64,000 nt of DNA from Candidatus Rhabdochlamydia oedothoracis. Lineage in GTDB: Bacteria; Chlamydiota; Chlamydiia; Chlamydiales; Rhabdochlamydiaceae. Location: contig NZ_CP075587.1 in the NCBI RefSeq assembly GCF_019453995.1, positions 1,116,001-1,180,000 of the forward strand. The letters run 5' to 3'. The position numbers and the translations under genes were made by a program. Shown piece after piece: positions 35,734-44,747 of this stretch. The first letter of the stretch is position 1. Each line of letters opens with the position of its first letter. The notes beneath the pieces are model-generated. The model did no database searches and was not told the origin of the DNA. It saw only the letters and a list, made by a program, of their open reading frames with translations.

Positions 35734-36795
35734 TTATAGAATCGCCCCTCGTTCCATCCAAAAAGAGCGGGTGGTATCTGGAAGTTTGCTTTTAAGCACA
35801 TTTGCAGAGCAAATAAATACCTGTTTAAATCGAGTAAAACAGAAGATGAGATTTTCTTGTCTTTTAGGGTCTAGTTGCATTCCAAAGTCATCGATACATA
35901 AGAGGGGAGAGTAGCCTATTTTTTTTTGCATCCAATTCCATTGGGCGAGCTTCAAAGCGTAGATTAAAGAGCGTTTCTGTCCTTCGCTAGAGAAATTTTT
36001 GGCTTGTTTACCAGATAGTAAAAAAAGAAGATCGTCTCGGTGAGGTCCTAGAGTAGTTGCTTTTAAAAGCATGTCTTTGTGTCGATTTTTTTCCCATTTA
36101 AGTAAAAGAGAGGAATCTTTTTTTGTAAGAGAGGATTGGTAATGAATATCTAAAAGATCTTTTTTGTTAGAGAGTAAAGACAGCCATTCAGCAGCCGGGT
36201 CTAATAAGTAAGAACTCAGTTCTGCTCTTTTATCTATAAGATACAGGGCTGAGGGGAGCATAATGTGTTCCCATGCAGACAGGGTTTGTATTTCTTGGCT
36301 GCGCAAGGCGTAGTTACGTTGTTTCATGGCTTTGTAATACCTACTCAAGTGGTGTAGGTATAAAGGATCTGCTTGCGAGAGATAAATATCTAAAAAACGT
36401 CTTCTTTCATTAGGCATTCCAATGATTAAAGCAAGGTCATTGGGGTGTGATAAAATAGAAGGCAGGATTCCAATGATATTTGCTAGTTTTGGGTAGTTTG
36501 TGTGATTGTACTGGATGCGTTTGGTAGTTTCATCATAGTAGATTTGTAATTTTTGCGGAAGTTCATCCTTAATAAAATGAGCCTCGAGATAAAAGTACTG
36601 CTGACCTTCTCTGATAAGATCGCTTAAGTTATGAGTTCTAAAAGAACGGCCAGTGCTTAAAAAGTAAATGGCTTCTAAAACACTTGTTTTTCCCTGGCCG
36701 TTATTTCCATAAATCAGATTAACCAAAGCAGAAAAATGAAAATCTGTTTCCTTATGATTGCGAAAATTACGTAGAATAAGGTGTTTAAGATACAT
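35734..36795 (-). CDS. recF: DNA repair and replication protein RecF
   Basis: 353 residues. Walker A GNNGQGKT at 30-37, the ABC-type signature SSEGQKRSLIYALKLAQW and Walker B-like LLCIDDFGMQLD are present. RecF loads RecA at gaps with RecO and RecR. The start overlaps the dnaN stop by 11 bases. The smpB-dnaN-recF order is that of Chlamydia. Confidence 0.94.
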   Translation of the reverse strand: MYLKHLILRNFRNHKETDFHFSALVNLIYGNNGQGKTSVLEAIYFLSTGRSFRTHNLSDLIREGQQYFYLEAHFIKDELPQKLQIYYDETTKRIQYNHTNYPKLANIIGILPSILSHPNDLALIIGMPNERRRFLDIYLSQADPLYLHHLSRYYKAMKQRNYALRSQEIQTLSAWEHIMLPSALYLIDKRAELSSYLLDPAAEWLSLLSNKKDLLDIHYQSSLTKKDSSLLLKWEKNRHKDMLLKATTLGPHRDDLLFLLSGKQAKNFSSEGQKRSLIYALKLAQWNWMQKKIGYSPLLCIDDFGMQLDPKRQENLIFCFTRFKQVFICSANVLKSKLPDTTRSFWMERGAIL

Positions 36796-37897
36796 TCACT
36801 TCTAAGCGCATAGGCATAATAACAAACTGGGCAGAAGTGGAGTCAGTAATCAGTCCTGGGTTATAGGGATCACTAATGCTAAAATGTACAGATTCATCTT
36901 TGCTATGCCGCAGCATATCTAGAAAATAGTTAGGGTTAAAAGCTACCTCCAGTTTCTCTCCTCCATAATTGACAGGCATATGCACTTTGCCTTCACCAAT
37001 AGATCCACTCATAGCAGATAAGTGTAATTCCCCCGTTGTAAAAGTAAAACGCACAGAATTGCTATTTTCTGAGGTAAATAAAGAAACCTGTCTTAGTAAA
37101 GACATTAACTCATCGCGATTTAAAGCAATGGGATTGGCGATTTGTTCAGGAATAACACGACTCACATCTGGATATTGACCTGAGAGAAGTTTGGTAATCA
37201 AGGTAACTGATTTAAACTCAACAGCAATTTTATCTGGCATAAGAGTTAAGGTAACAGGATCGTCCTCTTTGCTATCAAGCAGGCGAATCATTTCTTCAAC
37301 AGCTTTTAAAGGAATAATATAAGAACTTGAGTCAGTAGGGATATTATCTATTTCTATATTATTTTTTGCTAGGCGTTTTCCGTCCGTTCCAATAAATACA
37401 ATGGTATTCTCTAAGCTTTGCAATAAGATTCCATTAAGGGCGTGTTTGCTGTCATCACGAGCTGCTGCAAAAGAGGTGCGTGACAATAGGTAACTTAGTT
37501 GAGAGGAGGATAGGTTCAGCTGTATTCCTTCTGATAGATTGGGAAATTTAGGAAATTCATCTTTATGCATTCCTTGGATTTTAAAACGAGAGGTGCCAGC
37601 ATTTACTAGAGCTATTTCTGAGGAAGGAGCGTGAATTTCTACTTGTATAGCGGTTAACTCACGAATTAATTGAAAAAACCTCTTAGCAGGAAGTGTAATA
37701 GCTCCTTCTTCTAAAACTTTGGCTTCTACATAGATTCGTACACTTACAGTAAGATCTGTTACACTTAAGATGAGCTGGTCATCGATAGCCTCTATCAAAA
37801 TATTAGATAAAATAGGAATGGTTGGTTTTACAGGAACTATGTTTTGAATCTTACCAACTAGATTGACAAGCTCTATTCGTGTGATGACGACTTTCAT
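36785..37897 (-). CDS. dnaN: DNA polymerase III beta subunit (sliding clamp)
   Basis: 370 residues in three clamp domains; starts MKVVITRIELVNLVGKIQNI, and GTDGKRLA (~175) and PMRLEVNVS at the C-terminus match the family. GGAG lies ~10 bases before the ATG. Not next to dnaA, as usual in chlamydiae. Confidence 0.95.
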   Translation of the reverse strand: MKVVITRIELVNLVGKIQNIVPVKPTIPILSNILIEAIDDQLILSVTDLTVSVRIYVEAKVLEEGAITLPAKRFFQLIRELTAIQVEIHAPSSEIALVNAGTSRFKIQGMHKDEFPKFPNLSEGIQLNLSSSQLSYLLSRTSFAAARDDSKHALNGILLQSLENTIVFIGTDGKRLAKNNIEIDNIPTDSSSYIIPLKAVEEMIRLLDSKEDDPVTLTLMPDKIAVEFKSVTLITKLLSGQYPDVSRVIPEQIANPIALNRDELMSLLRQVSLFTSENSNSVRFTFTTGELHLSAMSGSIGEGKVHMPVNYGGEKLEVAFNPNYFLDMLRHSKDESVHFSISDPYNPGLITDSTSAQFVIMPMRLEVNVS

Positions 37898-37946
37898 GAT
37901 ATACTTCTCCTTAACTTAAGATATCAGCATAATCAAAAAGGGAAAA

Positions 37947-38414
37947 TCAGTCTATGCGATTGCGCATTGCTTGTTGAATTGTTTTTGTATGTTCTTTTTC
38001 TTTTAGCGCTTGTCTCTTGTCATAATTCTTTTTACCTTTTGCACAGGCAACTTTAACTTTTATAAATCCATTTTTTAGATACATGGAAAGAGGAATTAGG
38101 GTAAATCCTTTTTCTTGAGAGAGGTTTTTTAATCTTATGATTTCTCTTTTGTGTAAAAGCAAAAATCGATCTCTTTTATCTTCATGGTTAAAGATATTTC
38201 CAAAGCGATAGGGAGCAATGGAAGCATTTTTTAAAAGAACTTTTCCTTGTTGAGATATTAAGATATACGCATCGCTTAAACTGCCTCCATGATTGCGCAA
38301 AGATTTTACTTCTGTGCCGGATAAAATAATACCAGCTTCAAATGTTTCTATGATTTCATAGTCATAAAAAGCGCGTCTATTAGAAACAAGTTCTGATTCT
38401 TTATGTTTTGACAT
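37947..38414 (-). CDS. smpB: SsrA-binding protein SmpB
   Basis: 155 residues from ATG 38414 (MSKHKESELVSNRRAFYDYE); the frame extends up 16 codons into the next gene, but family length supports this start. IILSGTEVKSLRNHGGSLSD and the basic C-terminal tail KGKKNYDKRQALKEKE are diagnostic. It brings tmRNA to stalled ribosomes. Confidence 0.95.
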   Translation of the reverse strand: MSKHKESELVSNRRAFYDYEIIETFEAGIILSGTEVKSLRNHGGSLSDAYILISQQGKVLLKNASIAPYRFGNIFNHEDKRDRFLLLHKREIIRLKNLSQEKGFTLIPLSMYLKNGFIKVKVACAKGKKNYDKRQALKEKEHTKTIQQAMRNRID

Positions 38415-38419
38415 ATCTT

Positions 38420-39796
38420 TTATCCAAGAAAATCTTTTCCATATTCTGTTACGCGAAAACAACGATGATTTTGATAACTACCTAATTCTACAATTCCTAA
38501 TTCAGATAACCATTCTAAAATAATTGCTTCAATCAAAATAAGCTCTCTAGAGTTGTAAAAAGGAAGCGTATATTTCCAGTTTTTGCCTTGTTTTTTTAAG
38601 ATAACACTAGATTCTTCGCTTAAAGCAGTAGTCATACCTTTAAGAAAATCTTCAAATAAAACCCATTCGGAACAAGCTACTCTTAAAACACTTTTTTCGA
38701 TATCTCTTAAGGCGCGCTCGTTAAATGAGCCGATCACTTCTGGCGCATAAGAATGGCGATACAACAATAAGGATTTTTGGGGATTAGTTAAGCCAAACCA
38801 TTCATTTGCTTTGTCTAACAAAGAAAGGCTTTTATTCTTAACAGAAGCTAAGTTCAATAACTCTATTTTTTTTAGTAAACGTTCAAAATAGTTTATATGT
38901 CTTTTATTTGTTGGGTTTAGGTGCAAACAATTAGCCAGCTCAATTGTATCTCTATAGAAAAAGGGTTGTTTTTTTGCTAAAGATAAAAGAAAAGTGATAT
39001 CTTCAAGAAAACAGAAAGCTCTTGTGCTTTCTCTTTTAACAGAGTTTGCACAAAGCGTAGTAGGTTGTGTTTTACGTAAAAAGAGTAAATAATCTTTCCA
39101 TTCTTGAAAAAACGTAATTACTTCCACCCATTTAGAATCCATCTTTTTATAGGTTAAACAACATACGAAGTGAAACTCTAGCAATAGTGCAATTGTTTGA
39201 AATTGTTCCAGAGAAAAAGAGTATTTAACCATCAAATCACTTACATACAGCAAGTATTCAGGAGCATCTAGAAGATCTTTTAGTATGTCTTCCATAATAG
39301 GATCAGGAAACTGTAGAGCTGATAAATGGCGTTGAAATGTCTGGGGTGTTAATAAATATTTTTCCACAATAGAGTCAAAAATACGATCAGAGGTTCGAGA
39401 GATGTTATACCAAACAGGAAGAGTGTGAATAGGAACTTTTTTCAATAACCCTTTTAAGAATTCCATACCAGGTTTAAAGTCAGGATCAAATGCTGTTATT
39501 CTAGCTGCAAAATACTTACGCTTTTCTTTATCAACGGTAATTGCAGAGCCATTTAACGAAAGCAGTCCACTTTTAATAAACTTTTTTACGCTGGGAATTA
39601 ATTCTTTTTCCTCATAGTTCAAAGCTTTGCTTAGATCTTGAAAAGCGATTTTTAAAGGGCTGTATAAAATTTCTTGTAAAAGTTCTAGATCAAGTGCAGA
39701 TAGTTGAGAGATCAACAATCTGTTTTCAATATCTTGCTTGTAGTTGTAATCCTCCAAGCAAATTTTATTTTTTTTTATCAAACTAATTTCTAGCAT
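38420..39796 (-). CDS. Hypothetical protein with possible winged-helix segments
   Basis: 458 residues, soluble, helical. Segments such as SALDLELLQEILYSPLKIAF followed by KFIKSGLLSLNGSAITV, and the C-terminal IILEWLSELGIVELGSYQNH then FRVTEYGKDFLG, look like winged-helix turns. It ends five bases before the smpB start, so the genes may be co-transcribed. Function unknown. Confidence 0.72.
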   Translation of the reverse strand: MLEISLIKKNKICLEDYNYKQDIENRLLISQLSALDLELLQEILYSPLKIAFQDLSKALNYEEKELIPSVKKFIKSGLLSLNGSAITVDKEKRKYFAARITAFDPDFKPGMEFLKGLLKKVPIHTLPVWYNISRTSDRIFDSIVEKYLLTPQTFQRHLSALQFPDPIMEDILKDLLDAPEYLLYVSDLMVKYSFSLEQFQTIALLLEFHFVCCLTYKKMDSKWVEVITFFQEWKDYLLFLRKTQPTTLCANSVKRESTRAFCFLEDITFLLSLAKKQPFFYRDTIELANCLHLNPTNKRHINYFERLLKKIELLNLASVKNKSLSLLDKANEWFGLTNPQKSLLLYRHSYAPEVIGSFNERALRDIEKSVLRVACSEWVLFEDFLKGMTTALSEESSVILKKQGKNWKYTLPFYNSRELILIEAIILEWLSELGIVELGSYQNHRCFRVTEYGKDFLG

Positions 39797-39986
39797 GCTT
39801 CTTAGAACCTATTATATAAGTCTTGGAAAGACAACAAAGATAGTACTAGATTGTTTGATTTGTAGCAAGGAAGGATATTAATATTTAATAAACTTAAAAT
39901 AAACAACTTATGTATAAAAGCCCAAAGACTAGACAAAAGATAAGGGTTCGCGTTAAGCTTGTGTGTTAAATTATTTGGGCAGGACT

Positions 39987-42521
39987 ATGACAAAGAAGAA
40001 CTATGACCATCAAGCAATTGAAGCAAAATGGCAAAAAATTTGGGAAGAAAAACAGCTATTTCAGGTCGAAATAGATACGAGCAAGCTTAAATATTATATC
40101 TTAGATATGTTTCCCTATCCTTCTGGTTCAGGACTACACGTAGGTCATGTAACAGGATATACAGCAACAGATACAATTGCGCGCTATAAAAGACAAAAAG
40201 GGTTTAATGTACTGCATCCTATGGGATGGGATAGCTTTGGTTTGCCCGCAGAGCAATATGCCATTCGCACAGGAACCCATCCAGCAAGCACTACGCAAAA
40301 TAATATCAATACCTACAGACGGCAGCTTAAAAAACTGGGATTTAGTTACGATTGGAATAGAGAAATTACAACAAGTGACCCTAAGTATTATAAATGGACA
40401 CAATGGCTTTTTACTAAGCTATACAATAAAGGGCTTGCTTATGAAGCAGAAGTTTTAGTTAATTTCTGTCCGGCCTTAGGAACTGTTTTAGCTAATGAAG
40501 AAGTCGAAAATGGTAAGGCTAAAGAAGGAGGATATCCGATTGAGAGACGTCCTTTGCGCCAATGGATGCTTAAAATTACCTCTTATGCAGATCGTTTGCT
40601 TAAAGATCTAGAATTAGTAGATTGGCCAGATCACTTAAAAAAGTTACAAATAAATTGGATTGGCCGTATTGAAGGCGCTAAAATCCACTTTGAAGAAACA
40701 CAAACAAAACAAACAATCACCGTATTTACTACTCGTCCTGATACGTTATTTGGTGTGACTTATTTGGTACTATCTCCAGAGCATCCGCTTGTTTCATCAA
40801 TTACAACAGCGCCTTATCGCAAACAAGTTCAAAGATATTGCAAAGAGATTTCCGGGAAAAGCGATTTGGAAAGGACAGAGCTTAACAAAGAGAAAACAGG
40901 TGTATGGACAGGTGCACATGCTAAACATCCCATTACAGATCAAGATATTCCTATTTGGATTTCAGATTATGTGTTGATGGGATATGGAACAGGGGCTGTC
41001 ATGGCGGTTCCTGCCCATGATGAAAGAGATTTTGCTTTTGCTAAAATCTTTCATCTACCCATTATTGCTGTTATCATTCCTAATGAAACCGATCTAGATA
41101 TACAATCTGGCAAACTTTGTTGGACAGAAGAGGGAACATATATTAATAGTTCTTTAGGTTCTTTAAATTTAAATGGTTTAGATTTGAAGCAAGCAAAGCA
41201 AGCAGTAATTCATTGGTTAGAAAGCCAAGGAAAAGGAGAGAAAACCGTTAATTATAAATTGCGCGATTGGTTATTTTCCCGCCAACGTTATTGGGGGGAG
41301 CCTTTTCCCATTCTTCACTTCTCCGATGGTACTAGGCGAGTTCTAGATTTAGATGAACTGCCTTTATGCCCTCCTGAATTAAAAGATTTTAAGCCAGCTC
41401 CTACTGGAGAGAGCCCTCTTTCTAAAGTTAAAAAATGGGTGCACATTACAGACTCTAAAACACATCAAATAGCTCAAAGAGAAACCAATACCATGCCACA
41501 GTGGGCGGGGTCTTGTTGGTATTATTTACGTTTTTGCGATCCTCATAATCCAGATAAACCGTGGAGTGAGGAAGCAGAAAAATACTGGATGCCGGTGGAT
41601 TTGTATGTAGGAGGAATAGAGCACGCAGTGCTTCATCTTTTGTATGCACGTTTTTGGCATAAGGTATTTTATGACTGTGGCCTTGCCAGCACTCTTGAGC
41701 CTTTTCAAACCCTGCGCAATCAAGGTCTTGTTTCAGCTAGATCTTACCAGATAAATCAAGGTGTCTATGTAGCACCAGAGGGGGTCTGCGAAGAAAATGG
41801 CATCTTTTTCAAACTAGGTACTAAAGAACCGCTACACACTCAAATAGAAAAGATGTCCAAATCAAAACTCAATGGGGTAACACCGGATCACATTATTTGT
41901 GAATATGGAGCTGATTCCCTTCGTCTTTATGAGATGTTTATGGGCCCATTTGATAAAGAAAAACTCTGGAACAGCGATGCTGTAAATGGATGTTATCGCT
42001 TTTTAAATCGCTTTTATGACTTGGTTACTTCAGACAAAATTTGCGATGAAGATACAGCTGAAGGATTGAAGTTATCCCACCGTTTGGTCTATCAGGTTGA
42101 AAAAGAGATAGAAGCTATGCAGTTCAATACAGCTATTGCTAAAATGATGGAATTTATCAATGCTTTTTCACCCCTTGCTTCTTATCCTAAGCAAGCGCTA
42201 AAAATGGCTATTCAAGTATTGTATCCTTTTGCTCCTCATATCGCAGAAGAGCTGTGGGAGTATTTAGGTGAAACAAAAAGCTTAACCTATCAGCCATTTC
42301 CTATTTTCGATCCAAACTATTTAATAGATGAAACAGTCTTATATGTAGTGCAAATAAACGGTAAGGTAAGAGGAAAATGGTCTTTGCCTAAAGAACAAAC
42401 CAAAGAAGAACTGCTATCTTTTTTACAAAAACAACCGCAGATCATAAAATATTTACTTAAACCGATTACTAAAGTAATTTTTGTTCCTAATAAACTGATT
42501 AACCTTGTGTGCGATGTTTAG
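39987..42521 (+). CDS. leuS: Leucyl-tRNA synthetase
   Basis: 844 residues from ATG 39987, with GGGCAGGA just upstream; an in-frame GTG at 39963 is less likely. The HIGH motif appears as GLHVGHVTGYT and KMSKS as KMSKSKLNGVTPD. The editing domain contains TTRPDTLFGVTYLVL, whose Thr-rich motif blocks mischarging. It overlaps waaA by eight bases, the chlamydial leuS-waaA order. Confidence 0.96.
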   Translation: MTKKNYDHQAIEAKWQKIWEEKQLFQVEIDTSKLKYYILDMFPYPSGSGLHVGHVTGYTATDTIARYKRQKGFNVLHPMGWDSFGLPAEQYAIRTGTHPASTTQNNINTYRRQLKKLGFSYDWNREITTSDPKYYKWTQWLFTKLYNKGLAYEAEVLVNFCPALGTVLANEEVENGKAKEGGYPIERRPLRQWMLKITSYADRLLKDLELVDWPDHLKKLQINWIGRIEGAKIHFEETQTKQTITVFTTRPDTLFGVTYLVLSPEHPLVSSITTAPYRKQVQRYCKEISGKSDLERTELNKEKTGVWTGAHAKHPITDQDIPIWISDYVLMGYGTGAVMAVPAHDERDFAFAKIFHLPIIAVIIPNETDLDIQSGKLCWTEEGTYINSSLGSLNLNGLDLKQAKQAVIHWLESQGKGEKTVNYKLRDWLFSRQRYWGEPFPILHFSDGTRRVLDLDELPLCPPELKDFKPAPTGESPLSKVKKWVHITDSKTHQIAQRETNTMPQWAGSCWYYLRFCDPHNPDKPWSEEAEKYWMPVDLYVGGIEHAVLHLLYARFWHKVFYDCGLASTLEPFQTLRNQGLVSARSYQINQGVYVAPEGVCEENGIFFKLGTKEPLHTQIEKMSKSKLNGVTPDHIICEYGADSLRLYEMFMGPFDKEKLWNSDAVNGCYRFLNRFYDLVTSDKICDEDTAEGLKLSHRLVYQVEKEIEAMQFNTAIAKMMEFINAFSPLASYPKQALKMAIQVLYPFAPHIAEELWEYLGETKSLTYQPFPIFDPNYLIDETVLYVVQINGKVRGKWSLPKEQTKEELLSFLQKQPQIIKYLLKPITKVIFVPNKLINLVCDV

Positions 42522-43773
42522 TTTTTTTTATAATACCTGTCTTATGTTACTAGGACTATTTGCCCTACCTAAGTTCCTTCTCTCTTGGAGTAAATACAAG
42601 GGAACTATTTTATATAGATTGGGATTAAAATTTCCTAATTTACAACTCTCTTCTGCACCTGTAATTTGGATTCACGCTGTATCAGCAGGTGAGACAAAAG
42701 CTGCTATTCCTCTAGTAGCTCAACTGCAACAAACTTTTCCCTCTGCACAAATTGTGATTTCTAATACCACTCGTACAGGGCACATGGAAGCTAAAAAAAG
42801 CTTACCTCAAGCAAAAGCTCACTTTTTTCTTCCCTTGGATTTTTCATTGATTATGTGCCGCTTAGTAAAACAAATATCACCCAGCGCTCTCTTCTTAGTA
42901 GAAAGTGATTTTTGGTTTCATCTGGTTTACTATGTAAAAAAAATAGGAGGAAAAGTTGTATTGGTGAATGGAAAAATATCAGAGCGCTCTTATAAAAGGT
43001 TTCAGTTTTCTCCTTATTTTACACAGAAGCTATTTTCTTTATTTGATCTTTTTCTGGTACAAAACAACACGTATTTTGAGAGGTTTTCTCATCTTATTAG
43101 CTCTCATAAAATCCACATAACAGGTAATCTCAAGTGGGATGTTAAGCCAGATCTTTTATCTTCTTCTCAAAAACAAAACTTAAAAGAACGGTTTAAATTA
43201 GCTAACAACACAATCATGATAGCTTCAACACATGATCCAGAAGAGAAGTGGTTGCTTGAAAAACTAGACCTACTTTGGCAGTTATTTCCCAATTTAAAAG
43301 TGCTTATAGCCCCTCGTCACCCTGAGCGTTTTCAAAACGTAAGTTCTCTACTACAAAAAAAGAACTACTCTTACGCTCTTTCATCCAATTCTTCCCAAAT
43401 CACTGGAGAAGAACAGGTAATTTTAATTGATCAAATGGGACAGCTTACCAAGTTATATCAAATAGTCGATCTTGCTATTGTAGGGGGAAGCTTTGTTTCC
43501 CATGTTGGAGGGCATAATATTTTTGAGCCCGTATCGGTTGGAACGCCTGTGCTTTTTGGACCACACATGCATACACAAAAAGATTTACAGCAACAAATCT
43601 TAGCCGCTCATATTGGACTGGAGATCACCTTAGATAGTCTAGTTGAAACAATCTCCAAACTACTGTCTTTTCCTTTATCTATTTCTCAAAGTAGCCCTTC
43701 CATGCAAGGAGCAACTAAAAAAACTATCGACCTTTTGCAAAATGTTATTGAGCTAAAAGCGCAAGCGCGTTAA
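42514..43773 (+). CDS. waaA: 3-deoxy-D-manno-octulosonic acid (Kdo) transferase
   Basis: 419 residues from ATG 42514. One N-terminal membrane anchor (~4-20) precedes a GT30 domain: VIWIHAVSAGETKAAIPL, LVNGKISERSYKRFQFSPYF, TGNLKWD, and GGHNIFEPVSVGTPVLFGPH in the C-terminal CMP-Kdo domain. It adds Kdo to lipid A; chlamydial enzymes can add several residues, but the number cannot be told from sequence. Confidence 0.94.
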   Translation: MFSFFYNTCLMLLGLFALPKFLLSWSKYKGTILYRLGLKFPNLQLSSAPVIWIHAVSAGETKAAIPLVAQLQQTFPSAQIVISNTTRTGHMEAKKSLPQAKAHFFLPLDFSLIMCRLVKQISPSALFLVESDFWFHLVYYVKKIGGKVVLVNGKISERSYKRFQFSPYFTQKLFSLFDLFLVQNNTYFERFSHLISSHKIHITGNLKWDVKPDLLSSSQKQNLKERFKLANNTIMIASTHDPEEKWLLEKLDLLWQLFPNLKVLIAPRHPERFQNVSSLLQKKNYSYALSSNSSQITGEEQVILIDQMGQLTKLYQIVDLAIVGGSFVSHVGGHNIFEPVSVGTPVLFGPHMHTQKDLQQQILAAHIGLEITLDSLVETISKLLSFPLSISQSSPSMQGATKKTIDLLQNVIELKAQAR

Positions 43774-43790
43774 ACTCATGCTTTCTTTAT

Positions 43791-43864
43791 CGCGGGGTGG
43801 AGCAGTTGGTTAGCTCGTTGGGCTCATAACCCAAAGGCCGGAGGTTCGAGTCCTTCCCCCGCTA
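43791..43864 (+). tRNA. Initiator tRNA-fMet (CAT)
   Basis: 74-base cloverleaf. Three consecutive G:C pairs in the anticodon stem (TTGGG/CCCAA around CTCATAA), an A11:U24 pair and an unpaired first acceptor position identify the initiator. Position 1/72 is C against T rather than the usual C against A. CCA is not encoded. Confidence 0.93.
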
Positions 43865-43873
43865 TTTTCTTTC

Positions 43874-43947
43874 AGCGGCATAGCTCAGCTGGTTAGAGCG
43901 GCGGAATCATAATCCGTAGGTCGTTGGTTCGAGCCCGACTGCCGCTA
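43874..43947 (+). tRNA. tRNA with CAT anticodon (elongator Met, or Ile2)
   Basis: 74-base cloverleaf nine bases after tRNA-fMet: acceptor AGCGGCA pairs with TGCCGCT; anticodon loop ATCATAA on a GCGGA/TCCGT stem. GCGGAATCATAATCCG resembles elongator tRNA-Met, but lysidine-modified Ile2 cannot be excluded. CCA is not encoded. Confidence 0.92.
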
Positions 43948-44048
43948 ATTATCGTTTATTTATTGATGTGTATTCAAATCTATGCTTCTCTTAGTTGTAT
44001 ACTCGTTTGCATTTTTATACAAATGAGAACTACTTTCTTTTTCATCTC

Positions 44049-44480
44049 ATTAGACCTCTTGCATAACCTGAATTTTAAAGCTTCCAATTATAGATTCCTT
44101 CTATAAGATTAAATCTTAGGCAAAAGCATTTCCGTCGATTTCTATATCGATCTGCTATGATTTTAAAACGCTTAAGCATCCCGATTACATTTTCATTAAT
44201 TACCTTGGTCTTTGGATGGATTTTCGTTTTAAATTCTTTAAATAATCGAAAGTCATGACGCTTACTATTACTAAATGCAGTGCAAATAACCTTCTGGCTC
44301 TTTTTGTCTACTATCACCTGATTTTTTAACGTATGCCTTTTCTTTTTTCCTGAATAAAAATATCTTTGGTTTTTAGTGCAAAGTCAGGGTGCTTAAATCA
44401 GCATATCTTCTATCCAACGGATATTCCGATAGCAAGCACTTTCTGAAATATGTAGGATGCTGCAACAAAATAGGTTCTAT
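44049..44480 (-). pseudogene. IS5-family transposase relic
   Basis: Minus-strand pieces HISESACYRNIRWIEDM, FALKTKDIFIQEKRKG and SNSKRHDFRLFKEFKTKIHP, then NENVIGMLKRFKIIADRYRN, belong in this order to a DDE transposase of the IS5 superfamily, but stops and a deletion (lost GYQG region) break it. The 3' end GACCTCTTGCATAACC matches MITE-H. Confidence 0.72.
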
Positions 44481-44682
44481 ATTCTCTCCTATGGGAAGAT
44501 GAGCCAAAAGAGTATGTACTCAAAGATAAAGAAAAGGGCATACTACCTAGGTGTATTGCAAATTACATTAATGAATATGGAGCCATTGAAGTAGCTCATA
44601 AGTACTTACTTGATACTAGCGGTAATGCTATAGGCATTGCCAGTAGCACACGGGAGCAAGTGTATTCATTTATCTAGAAAAA
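44481..44682 (+). pseudogene. Unidentified gene fragment
   Basis: Open frame without start, from the stop at 44478 to TAG at ~44677, containing EYVLKDKEKGILPRCIANYI and HKYLLDTSGNAIGIASSTRE. It looks like the end of a soluble protein. I cannot assign a family. The G+C content is a little higher than in the flanking relic. Confidence 0.35.
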
Positions 44683-44747
44683 ATTTAGGGTACCGTCTGA
44701 GATGTAAGTCTTAGGGTTTTTTACGTATTAAAATCCCATCCTTTTTT

